From Pachyseris speciosa (Eukaryota > Cnidaria > Anthozoa > Scleractinia > Pachyseridae): a stretch of DNA of 64,000 bases. Below, piece after piece: positions 10,524 through 21,446 of this stretch; position 1 is the stretch's first letter, and each line of letters begins with the position of its first letter. The stretch spans positions 352,501 through 416,500 of the forward strand of contig JAEMWC010000668.1 of assembly GCA_016490735.1 (NCBI GenBank). The letters run 5' to 3'. Under the pieces are notes generated by a model. That model saw nothing but the letters and a program-made list of their open reading frames with translations, had not been told where the DNA came from and did no database searches. The position numbers and the translations under genes are program-made.

Positions 10524-11249
10524 TAATACCAAGCTATCAAATTTCATGGATAAACAAATATTAATATTGACAAAAAACTGTGCGATTTCAAAATGGGTGT
10601 AATAAAGTGGTAATTGAACTTCGTGTCATGCAATTTTGGTCTGAAATCATACTTGTGATATCAAATGAAACTCGCGCTGCGCGCTTGTTTGATTTTGAAA
10701 TCTCGCGTATGATTTCAGACCAAATTGCACTCCAATCAGTTCAATTACCATTATAAAAATGACTTGCTCGCACCCTTACTCTAGTAATTTTCCTCCGCGT
10801 TACTCCCGTTCTCCACACGAGAAGAACTTAAAACGATCGTCATAACCGCCACTTTCACTTTCGAAAACCTCTGTTTCAGAGTTGTTGTTTTTTCTAAAGA
10901 GGTTTATTGGAAATCAAACATAACAAATCCGCACGAGTCCCCGTTTTTTCCCGTCCGCTTTAGGAATCATTTTCACTTTTTATTTTCATTTTATTTTTAA
11001 TTTGCAGAAATTACAGACCAGATCACAGATAAAGAAAAGAAAATTAAAACAATGAAGAAAAAAATCTCCACAAAGAAAAAGAAAGTTCAAGAAATGAAGA
11101 AAGAGCTGTCCTCAATGGAATCTGAAGTTAGCTCTTTAAAACGAAAGAGGGAAGAATGCGATAAAAAGTGTGGAGAGATTCAGAAGAGACTCAAGTCGGA
11201 GAGCACAGCAAAGAGTATTTTAGCTTCAAACAAGAATGACAAGGAGTGA

Positions 11250-12274
11250 CTCCTTTCATGGACCAACTTGGGCCATAAAAAGCTAACAACGTCCATCTTG
11301 ATGTCCACTGATTGCAGAGATTTCATCCGATGCCGTATCCAAATCTCTTAACTTCTTTAGCTTAAGGTGCAGTTTTAATTACGAGTGATGTTCGTAGCGG
11401 TACTTAGAGCTTATGTTTTTTTGTAAGGATGACCTGGATGTCTCCACTAACTGCCGCGGCCATGCAGTTGACTCTGTGACTTCGTTATTTTTGTAGGACG
11501 GTAACTTTTAGGCTGTCATTTTTAAATGTAAGCAAAAGTTCATGTTAACTTGTGACTCGTTGGTGCCTGAAACGGACGCATTACTTTAGCTCTATTTATG
11601 TTTCGCAGTTTTCGATGCTTGCTTGGGAAAGGAATACGGTGAATGTGAATACAATTCTTGTTTTTGTTTTGTTTTGTTTTGTTTTTTTTTTCGTTTTTGT
11701 GTTTGTCGTCGTTTTAGACTAAAGGCCTCTCGTCAGTGGCAGAAATTACTAACAATCTTGGTTTGCCAAGGTCAAGGAAACGCCAGGGAAACATTTTTTT
11801 ATTGTAGGGGAAGGTTATGGAACTTAAAATAAATAAACTAGATCTTTTTTAGTGGATAGTGGATAGCTACCACGCATAGAAATCGAGAGCGAATAATCTA
11901 ATTGTTTTAATATAAATCTACTAGTCGTTCAAAACTTAATAAGTAAATTATCTAAATCCTCTTCGCAGACATTCGAAAACGCGAAGAAGCGGCCGCCATT
12001 TTGCTGACAACCGCTACCGAGTAGCATAGCCAATAAGAGTGCGGCATTCGTGATAAAACGCTAGTAGATTTATACTAAATTCCTTTATAAAAATTTCTCC
12101 TCCTTAATACAGCTATTCAGACCAATTGTGCCTTTGTAGAGATAGTCTGCGTGGCAGGCCCCTCGCTTGTCGCGCGCGCTCGCTTTCCTCCTTACTTCTT
12201 TCTAGTGCGCGGCCTGCCATGCAGACTATGTAAGGGACAGACAAGGGACAAATCTAGAGAAACAAGAACGATGT
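11250..12274. other. 3' UTR of copy A and spacer with small fold-backs
   Basis: 11250-11860 is the 3' trailer shared with copy B (AATAAA at 11828). 11911-12074 has inverted ends TATAAATCTACTAG and CTAGTAGATTTATA. 12143-12232 has AGTCTGCGTGGCAGGCC paired with GGCCTGCCATGCAGACT. No gene was seen. Confidence 0.5.
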
Positions 12275-12905
12275 TCTTTTTCAAGCATTTGCAAGCACTA
12301 TTTTTTTTGGTGGATCATCACCACCAATCTTTATACGTTATTACCTTTAAATTGGTAACAAAAAATGCCCAATCATTGATGAACAAGTTAAGGAACTTTT
12401 AGAAAAAACAACAGGTTACCATAGCAACACCATAGTCTGTTAAAAACACCCCTTATTTTAGCTTTAAGCGACAATAACTCAAAAACGAGCTCCGTGACAT
12501 CCATTTTTTATTTTCGGAAAATGATTAGCATAACATAATAAAACATTTTGCAAAGTTTAAAAACATTTGTAGGAGCGGATTGATAGCCGTCTTAAATTTT
12601 CGAAAATTTAAGGTGGCTCTGTATCCACTCCTACAATTTTTGTAAACTTTGCACTGTAAGTTCTATTATATTATGCTTATCATTTCCCGAAAATAAAAAA
12701 ATGGGGGTCACCAAGCTCGTTTTTGAGGCCGGGGTGTTTTTAACAGGCTATGTTGTTGCTATGGTAACCTGTTATGTCAAAATAAGTTTTATAATTTGTT
12801 TTGCAATTATTGGGCATTGTTTTGATACCATTTTAAAGGTATTAACTTATAAAGATTGTTAGTAATGATCCATCAAAATAGTAGTGCTTGAAAATGCTGG
12901 AAACT
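12275..12905. mobile_element. Large fold-back element
   Basis: The arms are about 300 bp. Left TTTCAAGCATTTGCAAGCAC pairs with right GTGCTTGAAAATGCTGG, left ACAGGTTACCATAGCAACA pairs with right TGTTGCTATGGTAACCTGT, and TGTAGGAGCGGAT pairs near the centre. The open frame at 12151-12402 is part of this repeat. No coding capacity and no clear target duplication. Confidence 0.6.
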
Positions 12906-14191
12906 GGCAGGAGCCACCTTATAATTAATTGAGGTCAGGACATAGCATAGCAGTTTGCATATTCCTGCTTGTAAAATTTACTTTGTTCATCTCACTTGAA
13001 ACATAACACGAGCAATAAAATTTGATCCTACCCCGTTAATACGACCAAATTCTTACGGCCCTCTGGTGGCCGTATTAATGGGATTCCACTAAAGCAAGTT
13101 AAGTTCGTTGATCCGAACTGAAAATAAAAGAGATTTCCAATGCGAAAAGCGTGTTAAATCATCCATCACCTTATTTCAAAACAAACAGGTGATCGGAACC
13201 ACATCGGCCGCCAATTGGCCGGTGTCGGCCAATGCTGCCATCGGCCGACATCATTCCTACCCAGCGTCGGCTATTCCTGGCGTGACGGTTTCTCGGAAAG
13301 CTTGGCGTCGGATCAGATACAAAAGAATTCTTGAGAATCAGTTCACGCTTCTAAGAAGGCTTACTGTTACCACTAATCGGGAGCCTGCAAAAATCCCGGG
13401 GCCGTTCCGTTTCGTAAAGTAGGAAAGCTCTTATAGGAGCTTTCTGAAAGTTTGAAGCGAAAGCAAGGTAAGGAGACACAAGCCTGTATTATGGCGGAAA
13501 TAACCTATTGTTATGACTACTATTGTTATGACCTACTGTTGGTTCCAATTCAGAGATGAAATGCCACGCTGTTATGACCCATCGATATATCGATTGAGTT
13601 GCCAAAACACACCAAACAAATCTTAACTTATTCGTAAGCAATACTTGGCCTAGAAACCATCACTCGTCTCAGTCCAAATTAGCAAGAAACGTTTCCGTTT
13701 AAGTTTTACCGCCAGTCAAATCTCTCACAGGAACTTGGGCTAATTGGACTTTTAATATTAAAAGGTCTCAAAACGTTATGAACGAGTCAATCAACAGTAC
13801 AGCTGGTACAGTCCATTTCACCAAGCATTTTAAAATTATTCACAACAAACAAAACCGGGGCACGAACTTTGCAACTGTCTTTTTTGGTGCTGATTAATCG
13901 ACGCCTTTAAAAGCAACGAATCGTGAGATTTATACATAGTCATGCGCAAATGACGCCGGTAAAAGGTATCATCAGTGAGTCCATCAGTTACGTAGTTGCA
14001 TGTTTAATTAATTTGGCAGTGGAAGCCGCAGGGAAGAGAAGCTAAAGAGTGTGTATTATTTGTGCATGTTCAAGTGGTTTGGGGCTTATACAGTCGTCAG
14101 GCCGTCGGAAAGGAGCAAAAAGTACCGGCAACCTTGAAAGCGTAAGCGAAGCGGGGGGAAAGATTCACCGGGACTGGTGTCCCGACGTCAT
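12906..14191 (+). promoter_or_regulatory. Upstream module of copy B with candidate leader-exon donor
   Basis: 13087-14188 is the module also found before C, D, E and F. It includes the CATCGGCC..GTGTCGGCCAATGCTG segment, TCTCGGAAAGCTTGG, and GAAAGCAAG/GTAAGG with the donor GT at 13468. A strong donor kept before five copies, paired with the acceptor CCAG at 16269-16272, suggests a non-coding first exon ending at 13467. That would be an intron of about 2.8 kb, lengthened by the inserted transposon. 13030-13085 is a fragment of a GTTAATACG-type repeat. Confidence 0.4.
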
Positions 14192-14493
14192 AGTAGTCAA
14201 TCGAACTTTCGGTAATCAAACTCAATCGAACTCTAATCGTTCGATTGACTTCGATTGGGTTCGGAAATCGAACATAATCGAACTCACCCAAACATTTTTC
14301 CAATCGAACACAATCGAACGTAGTCAAACTTTCGAACTGATCGAGTGCTTCAACAATCGAACATAAAACCAGTTTTATCTGGTTTCAAACAAGGCGTTGT
14401 GGTCAAAGGCGTTGTGGAAATTCACACATACCATACACGATTTTCTAATGCTGGAAATTTCTTTGTCAACAAATCAAGGCTTAATCAACAACT

Positions 14494-14945
14494 CAGGGGC
14501 ACCCAACGATAAGTTTCGGTAGATATCTGTTCCGGTCAGTGGAGGGTAGTTCGCCTCGGGCTTTCGACGTCGATTAAAGAGGGCACTCGGATTTTCGTAA
14601 CTAAAACGTGGCCTAAAAGATACGCAATTGGGAAATCATAGCCCCTGAGGTTTTCGGAAAGGTCGTAATTGCTGTTTTTGGCAGTCAAAAACGTCAGCTA
14701 GCATTTTCGGAAAGAAAATAGTTCCCTAGAAAGTTCGTGGAAAGTTTACTTCAGCTTGCATTTTCTCAAAGGAAGATTTTGTTCCCTAAAATTTTCGGGC
14801 AATTAAACTTTCAGCTAGGGAATCCGAACAGATGAACGCCTTCTAGCTTATAAAAACATCACTTGAAATAGACTTCAAACACCATAAGGTACTTAACAAT
14901 GCCTTTCTACAGCTATTGGTTCATTTGGCTCGTTGAGTGCCCCTG
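14494..14945. mobile_element. MITE with CAGGGGCACCCAACG end, ACAACT duplication
   Basis: Same family as 8415-8851, opposite orientation. Flanked by ACAACT at 14488-14493 and 14946-14951. It sits inside the AATCGAAC element and interrupts or abuts a LINE relic. Confidence 0.7.
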
Positions 14946-14949
14946 ACAA

Positions 14950-15412
14950 CTCTCTTCTTTTTCAAGATTTGGCACCAAAATATGGAACTATCTTCCAAAT
15001 AGCATGCGTTCCCTACCTAAAAAGTCTTTTAACAAAAAAATTCATACACTTTTGTTGAAATTACTTAACAATGAAGATGATTATCTTGCTAAAAAAAATG
15101 ATCGTTGCTGAAATGTCTGCTGGATTTATGGAACCAAAATAGCACCTTTAAATTTTAGCTCCTGTTATTGTAGATTATCATGTTACTGTAAATTATCTTA
15201 TTTTCTTGTTCTTAGTCAAAAGATCCAGTTGTAATCTGTACTTGAATTATTTTTAATTAATTTTTGTAATTTGTGTTATTTTCCTTCTGTATTTTTAAAA
15301 TCCTTTTGACCCACCCGACTCGATCAGCCTTTGCTACCTTCGGGTGGGTACTTTGTATGGTCTTGTATCTAATTTAATACCACAGCTTTGTAATGTGTGT
15401 TTGACTGTTAAA

Positions 15413-15474
<62 letters not shown>

Positions 15475-15497
15475 ATAATAATAATAATAAAATAAAG
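14950..15497 (+). pseudogene. LINE ORF2 C-terminus, 3' UTR and (TAC)n tail
   Basis: The frame 14950-15111 reads FSRFGTKIWNYLPNSMRSLP then KKSFNKKIHTLLLKLL and stops. This is the conserved C-terminal tail of a non-LTR retrotransposon polymerase, with a strongly 5'-truncated start. The 3' UTR has an ACCCACCCGA / TTCGGGTGGGT hairpin (15309-15350) and ends in a (TAC)n-(AAT)n tract from 15412. Confidence 0.55.
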
Positions 15498-16293
15498 TGT
15501 ACCTATGTGTTAGGTTCAATGTCAGACACGAGTAGACAGGCAAAGATGTCAAAGAGGGTGGAAAACGTGAAACCCAGCCTGGAACTAACAATTCTGGAAG
15601 CGATAATTAAAGGCTACCACGAGTGGTTTTTCGCCGTCAGTTTACTGTGCTGTTCATGTTTTCCAGTATTAATTGCGAATTTATCGATTTTGAAGTTCTT
15701 TAACAATAAATATTTTAGTTAACTGAAATGTGTTAATGTTTTCACACCTGCCTCATATGAATACAAGAGGGTAATCATTTCGATCCAACTGCGCGCTTAT
15801 TGCTTTTTATACCGTTTTGTCTTTCTGCCGAAACAAAATCGAACTTATCGCGTCGGTTTAGTTCAATTGGTCCGATTGAGTTCAGTAATTGAAGTCACCG
15901 AAAAGTTCTAGTTCGATTATGTTCGATTACCGAACCAATCGAACAACAATCGAACGATTGGGTTGGATTGAGTTCGATTGATTTTTGGTTCGGTTTCGTT
16001 CGATTGACTACTGCAGGGGGTATATAACTAATGGGAAAAATTTTCTTCATATAGCAGATAAAGAATGTCGTATCTAGAGAATTCGAACGAATGAAAGTGT
16101 GAAATTGTAAGAAGAAAGAAACTAAAAGTGAATATTTGAGAACCTGAATGAAAACCTGAATGCAAACGCATGCAAGGAGTGGTGAACCAATGACCTCTGC
16201 GCAGATAACGTTGCAGTGCTCAATTAGCTTTAATTTGGTTTTATTATCAACTGTTTCTCTTGTTCATCCAGGTTATTCACAATCAGCAACACT
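15498..16293 (+). promoter_or_regulatory. Right end of the transposon and proximal upstream region of copy B
   Basis: After the transposon end (16012) come TATATAAC, the shared GTAAGAAGAAAG motif (GT at 16107), and the acceptor TTGTTCATCCAG (ending 16272), then 21 bp to the ATG. The open frame at 15507-15722 lies within the transposon and matches nothing I know. Confidence 0.4.
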
Positions 16294-19200
16294 ATGGCCT
16301 CCATGGGAGAGTATCATGAGTTAATAAAGGCTATTGACAGCTGCAGTAATTGGCAGGGGAAGCGGGCAAGTATCGACCAGTTACGTACTTGTATAGAAAA
16401 CCAAGAAAAGCAAGGGTGGGACAGAAATGGTGACATTCCAGATGAAAGGGAGGAAAATCGGTACCCTCTTATCCATTGGGCCGCCGTGCTTGGAAAATAC
16501 AATGCCTTGAAGTGGTTGCTTAGGAATGGCTTTATCCCCGACGCAAAATCGTCTAAAGGCGAGACGGCCCTGCACACCGCTCTAGAGATGCCATATCTCC
16601 AACCAAAACATCGCCAAGCTTCTACCAAACAACTGATCAAAAGGTTTTCAGAAACAGTTGTTCTGCTGAGGGACTTACTGCCGGTTAAAGATGTAAATGG
16701 CAATACACCATTACACGCGGCGGCAAAACAGCTGGTAGAGGAAAACAAAAGACCCAGTTTCTTTGCACGCTGTTGCGAAGTAATAATATCGAAAAGCAAG
16801 GCCATAGACATGGCGGACTCACAAAACAATTCTGGAGAGACAGCACTACACATTTTAGTTCGTGCCAATGGAAAGGAAGCGGTTAAGTACTGTGCTCAGG
16901 CCATTCGGAATCTTGTTGCAGCTGGTGCCAATAGCAGTATTAAGAACAGGAAGGGACTTACGGCCTTGGATATAGCTACCAAGTTTAGAAACCGACCCAT
17001 TATGAAAGCACTACCAATAATTATAGAGGTAGTTTATTTTATATGTCATTTAATTAGTTAAATTCACTCCGAAAGGCAATAGTGTGGCTAGTTATCCCAA
17101 CTACCTTCTGCACAGGGGTAAATTTAATTTTATACCTCACTGCGTGGGAAAACTGCAAAGATCGTGAACGAAGATTCTGCTTGCTTGTACGTTGTATCTC
17201 ACAGGAGATCTAATCAACCAAACTTGAAAAATAGACGATCCACAAAGCTCAACTCGACATACGATTGCCATCGAGACATTATGCTGTTGAAAAGTGGAGG
17301 CTGGTTTGGCCAGCCGAAATAATGTTCTCAAATATATTACGTTGTATCAACCTTGCAGTAGTCTTTGGACTTCTAATCGCCAATACCTGACTGGGTCGTA
17401 GCCAGACGGAAATTGTCTTCGAGGCAAGGGGTACAAAAAAAAACACCTCTAAAACACTCATTTATTATTTTACAATGTTTAGTCTCTTAGCAGGCACCGC
17501 GCAGGGGAAGGGGCTTGGGGGGGTGGGGGGGGCTTGGGGGGGGTTGTGCTTGGGGGGGGGGGTTTGTGAGTTTAGCCCCTCAACTTTTCAACAGTAAAAA
17601 CCAAGTACAATCAACTCTCTCGTAAGCGGAGACCCTCGGGAATTGGAAAAAGTGTCCGTTAGTAGAGCTGTCCGCTTATGAGAAATAAGCGGACAAGCAA
17701 GAAAAGAGGGAGTGTAAACAAAAGAAAAGTCCAATTTTTCATTTTCAAAAGTGTCCGCGTCCGCTTATGAGAGAGTGTCCGCTTACGGGAATGTGTAAAT
17801 ACAGAGTTTGACTGGGAGGTAAAAAGGGGAATTGAAAAAAGTGTCCGTAAGTAGAGCTGTCCGCTAACGAGAGGGTCCGTTTAGCAGAGAGTTGACTGTA
17901 ATACTAAAAACAACCGAAGTTACTTTTCTATTTAACGTTTTACCGAAAACTGACTATTAATTATTGTTTTAAAACACCTCGTTTTTGTTGCTGAAAGTAT
18001 ATACGTTTCACCACACCACGTTAGTTTAATAGTGCCTTTTCAACCATTTCTCCCTCCACCCCCCCAGGTGCGCACTAGCTGCGCGGACCGTGCTTAAAGG
18101 TACACACATAAGGAAGGAATTCAAAATTTCAACCGAGGCAAGTGCCTCGGTTCGCCTCATACCAGCTCGGCCCTGCCTAATGAATCAAATAATGAAATGC
18201 CGAGGACGTCGCGTACGGTGATGAGTGAATGAGCCAGGTAACTGCTGGATATCTTTGTTATACTCAGTGTTTTAATAGCTCTGACACAGAACAACATTGT
18301 CACGTTGGGATAAAGCCTGAAGTATTAGGATTGCAATAAGGTAAATTTCATGCCCGTTTTTATATCTTTCAGGACGAAGGCGAAGAAGATTCATCATCCG
18401 ACAAAGTGCCCGCTGCCAACACCAATGGTGAAACGGGATGCCCATCCTATCCGCCTTCCGAATTAAGTGATGAAGACGACGGTGAAACATCTCGCAGTAT
18501 TTCCAGCGTACAGTCCGAGGAAACCAAAGGCTATCCTGAGGATGATAACGAATGCTCGTCTCAGGTTTGTTTTAAACTGACCACAGCGTTAAATATTTAG
18601 CAAGTTTAGAGTGGCCACCAGCTGAAATCAGTATCAATACAGCTAAGTGTTTCACGATATGTGACGCAACCAAGAACATTTTCTCTTGCCAAGAACCATT
18701 AAAAGTCACTATACTGCCCTTTCAGTGCTGGTGTGCCCTCAACATGCAATCAGTCAGTCGCATTATTGAGCCATCAAGAAAACGTCATCTGTTTTCTCAA
18801 TCTGAGCGATTCTTCTGTTTGAGCCTTCCCTTCTGGATTAATCAAAGAAAGAAGAACTTAAAGGAACTCGGTCACGATATTTTGGGTAATTGTTAGAGAC
18901 ATAAAAAATGCGTTTAAATAGTAGGAAACAGTGAAATAACAATTTGTCAGGAAAGATAAGCACCAAAGAGACAAGAATAAATATATCGAGGATAGTGAAG
19001 AATCAGGAGATAGTTGAAACGGATTACAAATGACCTTTTTGAAACATTGAGACTAAATTTTCCAAAATCCAAAGACCTGATGGTATTTGGTGCGGTTTGA
19101 TGCATGTGCATCTGAAATCTATAACTCGTTGAATTCAATTCTTAACGCTCAGTGAAGTTAACTTTACATTTACTAAGGCAAGAAAATTTTTTGCGCTTCT

Positions 19201-20552
19201 CTCTTAGAAGAACATCGGTTTTATTCCGGCTGTTTAGTGATTCTTACATTCTGCTCAGGTGATTTGTTTGTTTGTTGTTTACTTTTTACGTCCACAATGC
19301 GACCAGCAGCTGCTAGAAAATGAAGTTTCAAATAGTGGGCGGACCGCATATTCAGGTGTGTACTGTTGTGTCATAGAACTTTCAGGGGCTTGATTCCCAT
19401 TTTTTGCATGCGAATTTTTATAACAGTAACCATTACGATTATGCACACAGATTTCATTCTCTCGCTATATCTATAACACAGGTTACATTTCATTCACCCG
19501 GACAATCGCACTCCACTCAGTTACTTAGACTGACAAAATATGGCTTAGCCGGCATTATAACGATGGGAAAAGAACTACTAGCTTCACATGCTATCAGCTA
19601 GTAAGAGAAGATGTCTTTCGTTATACAATCAGTTTATGCAAAATGTTTCTCGATTTTATAGTCCCTTATTGCATCAGGCGCAAAGATACGTTAGTCGAAT
19701 GAGCCAAATAGCAATTGCTAATGAGTGTCTTAAAATCATTCAGAGCCAGATACAACTCACCTTTACAGCAAAGCATTAAAGTGCCTCCAGAAGGCTTGCC
19801 GTGAGGATGAAAACAATCTTCAGAAAGTCCAAATTCAAGTCACAGGTAAACTGTTCCCATTGATACCGCAGTCATGAACAAACAAGACATGAGTACAAAG
19901 GTTCATTTGCGGGTTCTACCGAACATAGAAGGCCATTGCAGCAAAGTTAACAAGAAATTTTTCAATAATAGCATCGTGGTCACCTGGACTAATCAGATGA
20001 CTTAATTAAATTTCCTGATCAATGCTGCTAGCGTGCGCACGTGGGTGTGTGTGTGTATGTGTCTTTTGAAATATGACTTGCTTGGCTCCTTACCATAGTA
20101 ATTTTTCTCCGCTTTACGTCGTTTTCCACACGGCGGGAAGAACTGAGAAAGATCGTCATAACCGCCACTTTCACTTTCGAAAACCTCTGTTTCAGAGCAT
20201 TTTTAAAGAGATTTCTTGGAAATGAAACATAACAAATCCGCACGAGTCCCCATTTTTTCTCGTCGGCTTTAGGAACCATTCTCACTTTTTGTTGTCAATT
20301 TTTCAATTTGCAGAAATTACTGACCAGATCACCGATAAAGAAAAGAAAATTAAAACAATGAAGAAAAAAATCTCCACAAAGAAAAAGAAAGTTCAAGAAA
20401 TGAAGAAAGAGCTGTCCTCAATGGAATCGGAAGTTAGCTCTTTAAAACGAAAGAGGGAAGAATGCGATAAAAAGTGTGGAGAGATTCAGAAGAGACTCAA
20501 GTCGGAGAGCGCAGCAAAGAGTATTTTAGCTTCAAACAAGAACGACGAGTAG
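16294..20552 (+). CDS. Ankyrin/coiled-coil protein gene copy B (intact)
   Basis: Exons: 16294-17028 (735 bp), 18373-18564, 19307-19355, 19744-19845 and 20314-20552, giving 438 aa. Intron phases run 0, 0, 1, 1. Exon 1 carries five ankyrin repeats at about residues 56-88 (RYPLIHWAAVLGKYNALKWL), 89-131 (GETALHTALEM), 134-172 (NGNTPLHAAAKQL), 180-216 (SGETALHILV...LVAAGAN) and 219-243 (GLTALDIATKF). Exon 2 is an acidic Ser/Glu linker. Exons 3-4 give QLLENEVSN and THLYSKALKCLQKA. Exon 5 is a Lys/Glu coiled coil with regular heptads. There is no signal peptide or membrane segment, so a cytosolic or nuclear scaffold is likely. Function unknown. AATAAA is at 21122. The frame stays open across five exons and matches five paralogues, so this is well supported. 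Confidence 0.88.
17505..17570. repeat. G-rich tract in intron 1 of copy B
   Basis: Repeated CTTGGGGGGG blocks. Equivalent to the G-run at 6759-6800 in copy A but expanded differently. Confidence 0.55.
17608..17898. mobile_element. TA-duplicating MITE in intron 1 of copy B
   Basis: The ends CAATCAACTCTCTCGTAAGC and GCAGAGAGTTGACTG are related to the Tigger-like element in copy A, with internal GTCCGCTTA repeats. Flanked by TA. Copy A has the exact empty site CCAAGTAATACTAAAAAC at 6831-6848, so insertion followed the A/B duplication. Confidence 0.8.
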
Positions 20553-21446
20553 TGCGACTCCTTTTATGGACCAACTTGAGCCATGAATAGTTAACAACGG
20601 ACAAATCCATCTTGATGTCCACTGATTGCAGAGATTTCATCCGATGCCGTATCCAAATCTCTTAACTTCTTTAGCTTAAGGTGCAGTTTTAATTACGAGT
20701 GATATTCGTAGCGGTATTTAGAGTTTATTTTTTTGTAAAGATGACCTGGATGTCTCCACTAACTGTCGCAGCCATGCAGTTGACTCTGTGACTTCGTTAT
20801 TTTTGTAGGACGGTAACTTTTAGGCTGTCATTTTTAAATGTAAGCAAAAGTTCATGTTAACGTGTGACTCGTTGGTGCCTGAAACGGACGCATTACTTTA
20901 GCTCTATTTATGTTTCGCAGTTTTCGATGCTTGCTTTGGAAAGGAATACGGTAAATGTGAATACAATTCTTGTTTTGTTTGTTCGTTTTTTGTGTTTGTC
21001 GTCGTTTTAGACTAAAGGCCTCTCGTCAGTGGCAGAAATTATTAACAATGTTGGTTTGCGAGGGTCAAGGAAAAGTCAGGAAAACATTTTTTACTGTAGG
21101 GCCGAAAGTTATGGAGCTTTAAATAAAGAAACTAGATTTTTTAGTGGATAGTGTCGTTTCTTAAGAATAAATTTATTTATCAACTGCTTTATACAGATGG
21201 CATTGAGAACGCTATTTCTGGTAAACTCCACCCAAACCCTCGAATACTGAGCCAAGAAGTGTTTTGTAGTTTTGTAATCGACATTATTTATACTTAATAC
21301 GATGTTTAGACTATTTATAAAGCAAGTTTTTAGGCTAGTTTTTTGTCACATTTTCTGGCAACTGAGCCATTATTTTTTACAAATGTTTTAAAGCTTCAAG
21401 TTGAACATGTTTTTAAGCCTCTTATCACAAGAATATGAATGACGAG
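20553..21446. other. 3' trailer of copy B
   Basis: Matches the trailer of copy A up to about 21165. AATAAA is at 21122. It contains CATCTTGATGTCCACTGATT and GATGACCTGGATGTCTCC motifs. A second, shifted copy of this trailer follows at 21447-21950, without the upstream gene. Confidence 0.5.

Larger units (their letters stand above)
9497..10757. mobile_element. Composite transposon insertion in intron 4 of copy A
   Basis: Outer inverted repeats TTACACCCATTTTGAAATC (left) and GATTTCAAAATGGGTGTAAT (about 10585-10604) are followed by another fold-back (about 10609-10757) with GGTAATTGAAC and GTTCAATTACC ends around a TGCGCGC-rich centre. A Tigger-like element is nested inside. Copy B lacks the whole block: its intron goes directly from the TG tract to ATGACTTGCT. 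Confidence 0.6.
5563..11249 (+). pseudogene. Ankyrin/coiled-coil gene copy A (frameshifted)
   Basis: Exons: 5563-6296, 7306-7497, 8274-8322, 9173-9274 and 11008-11249, all with GT-AG borders and phases matching the intact copies. Exon 1 has one C fewer than copy B in GACGGCC(C)TGCAC near 5838, which shifts the frame and gives a stop at 5851 after 96 codons. The frame resumes at 5856 and everything downstream is open, with the long coiled coil ending SNKNDKE. It is the only copy without the upstream module carrying the candidate leader exon, and its last intron is swollen by transposons. AATAAA lies at 11828. Most likely a recent pseudogene. A miscalled C is the alternative. Confidence 0.8.
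14192..16012. mobile_element. Element with AATCGAAC subterminal repeats
   Basis: The ends are AGTAGTCAATCGAAC (14192) and GTTCGATTGACTACT (ending 16012). Within about 180 bp of the left end TCGAAC occurs at least eight times. The right end has a similar cluster, mostly as GTTCGATT. Such arrays usually bind the transposase. The interior is filled with other elements: a 6-bp-duplication MITE and a LINE 3' end. The block is absent from the copy-A upstream region. A target duplication was not resolved, and superfamily is unknown. Confidence 0.6.

Noticed and set aside
16314..16868. 184-aa minus-strand frame across ankyrin exon 1 of copy B
   Set aside because: Antisense shadow of the real exon. 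It recurs wherever exon 1 is open and has no domain sense.
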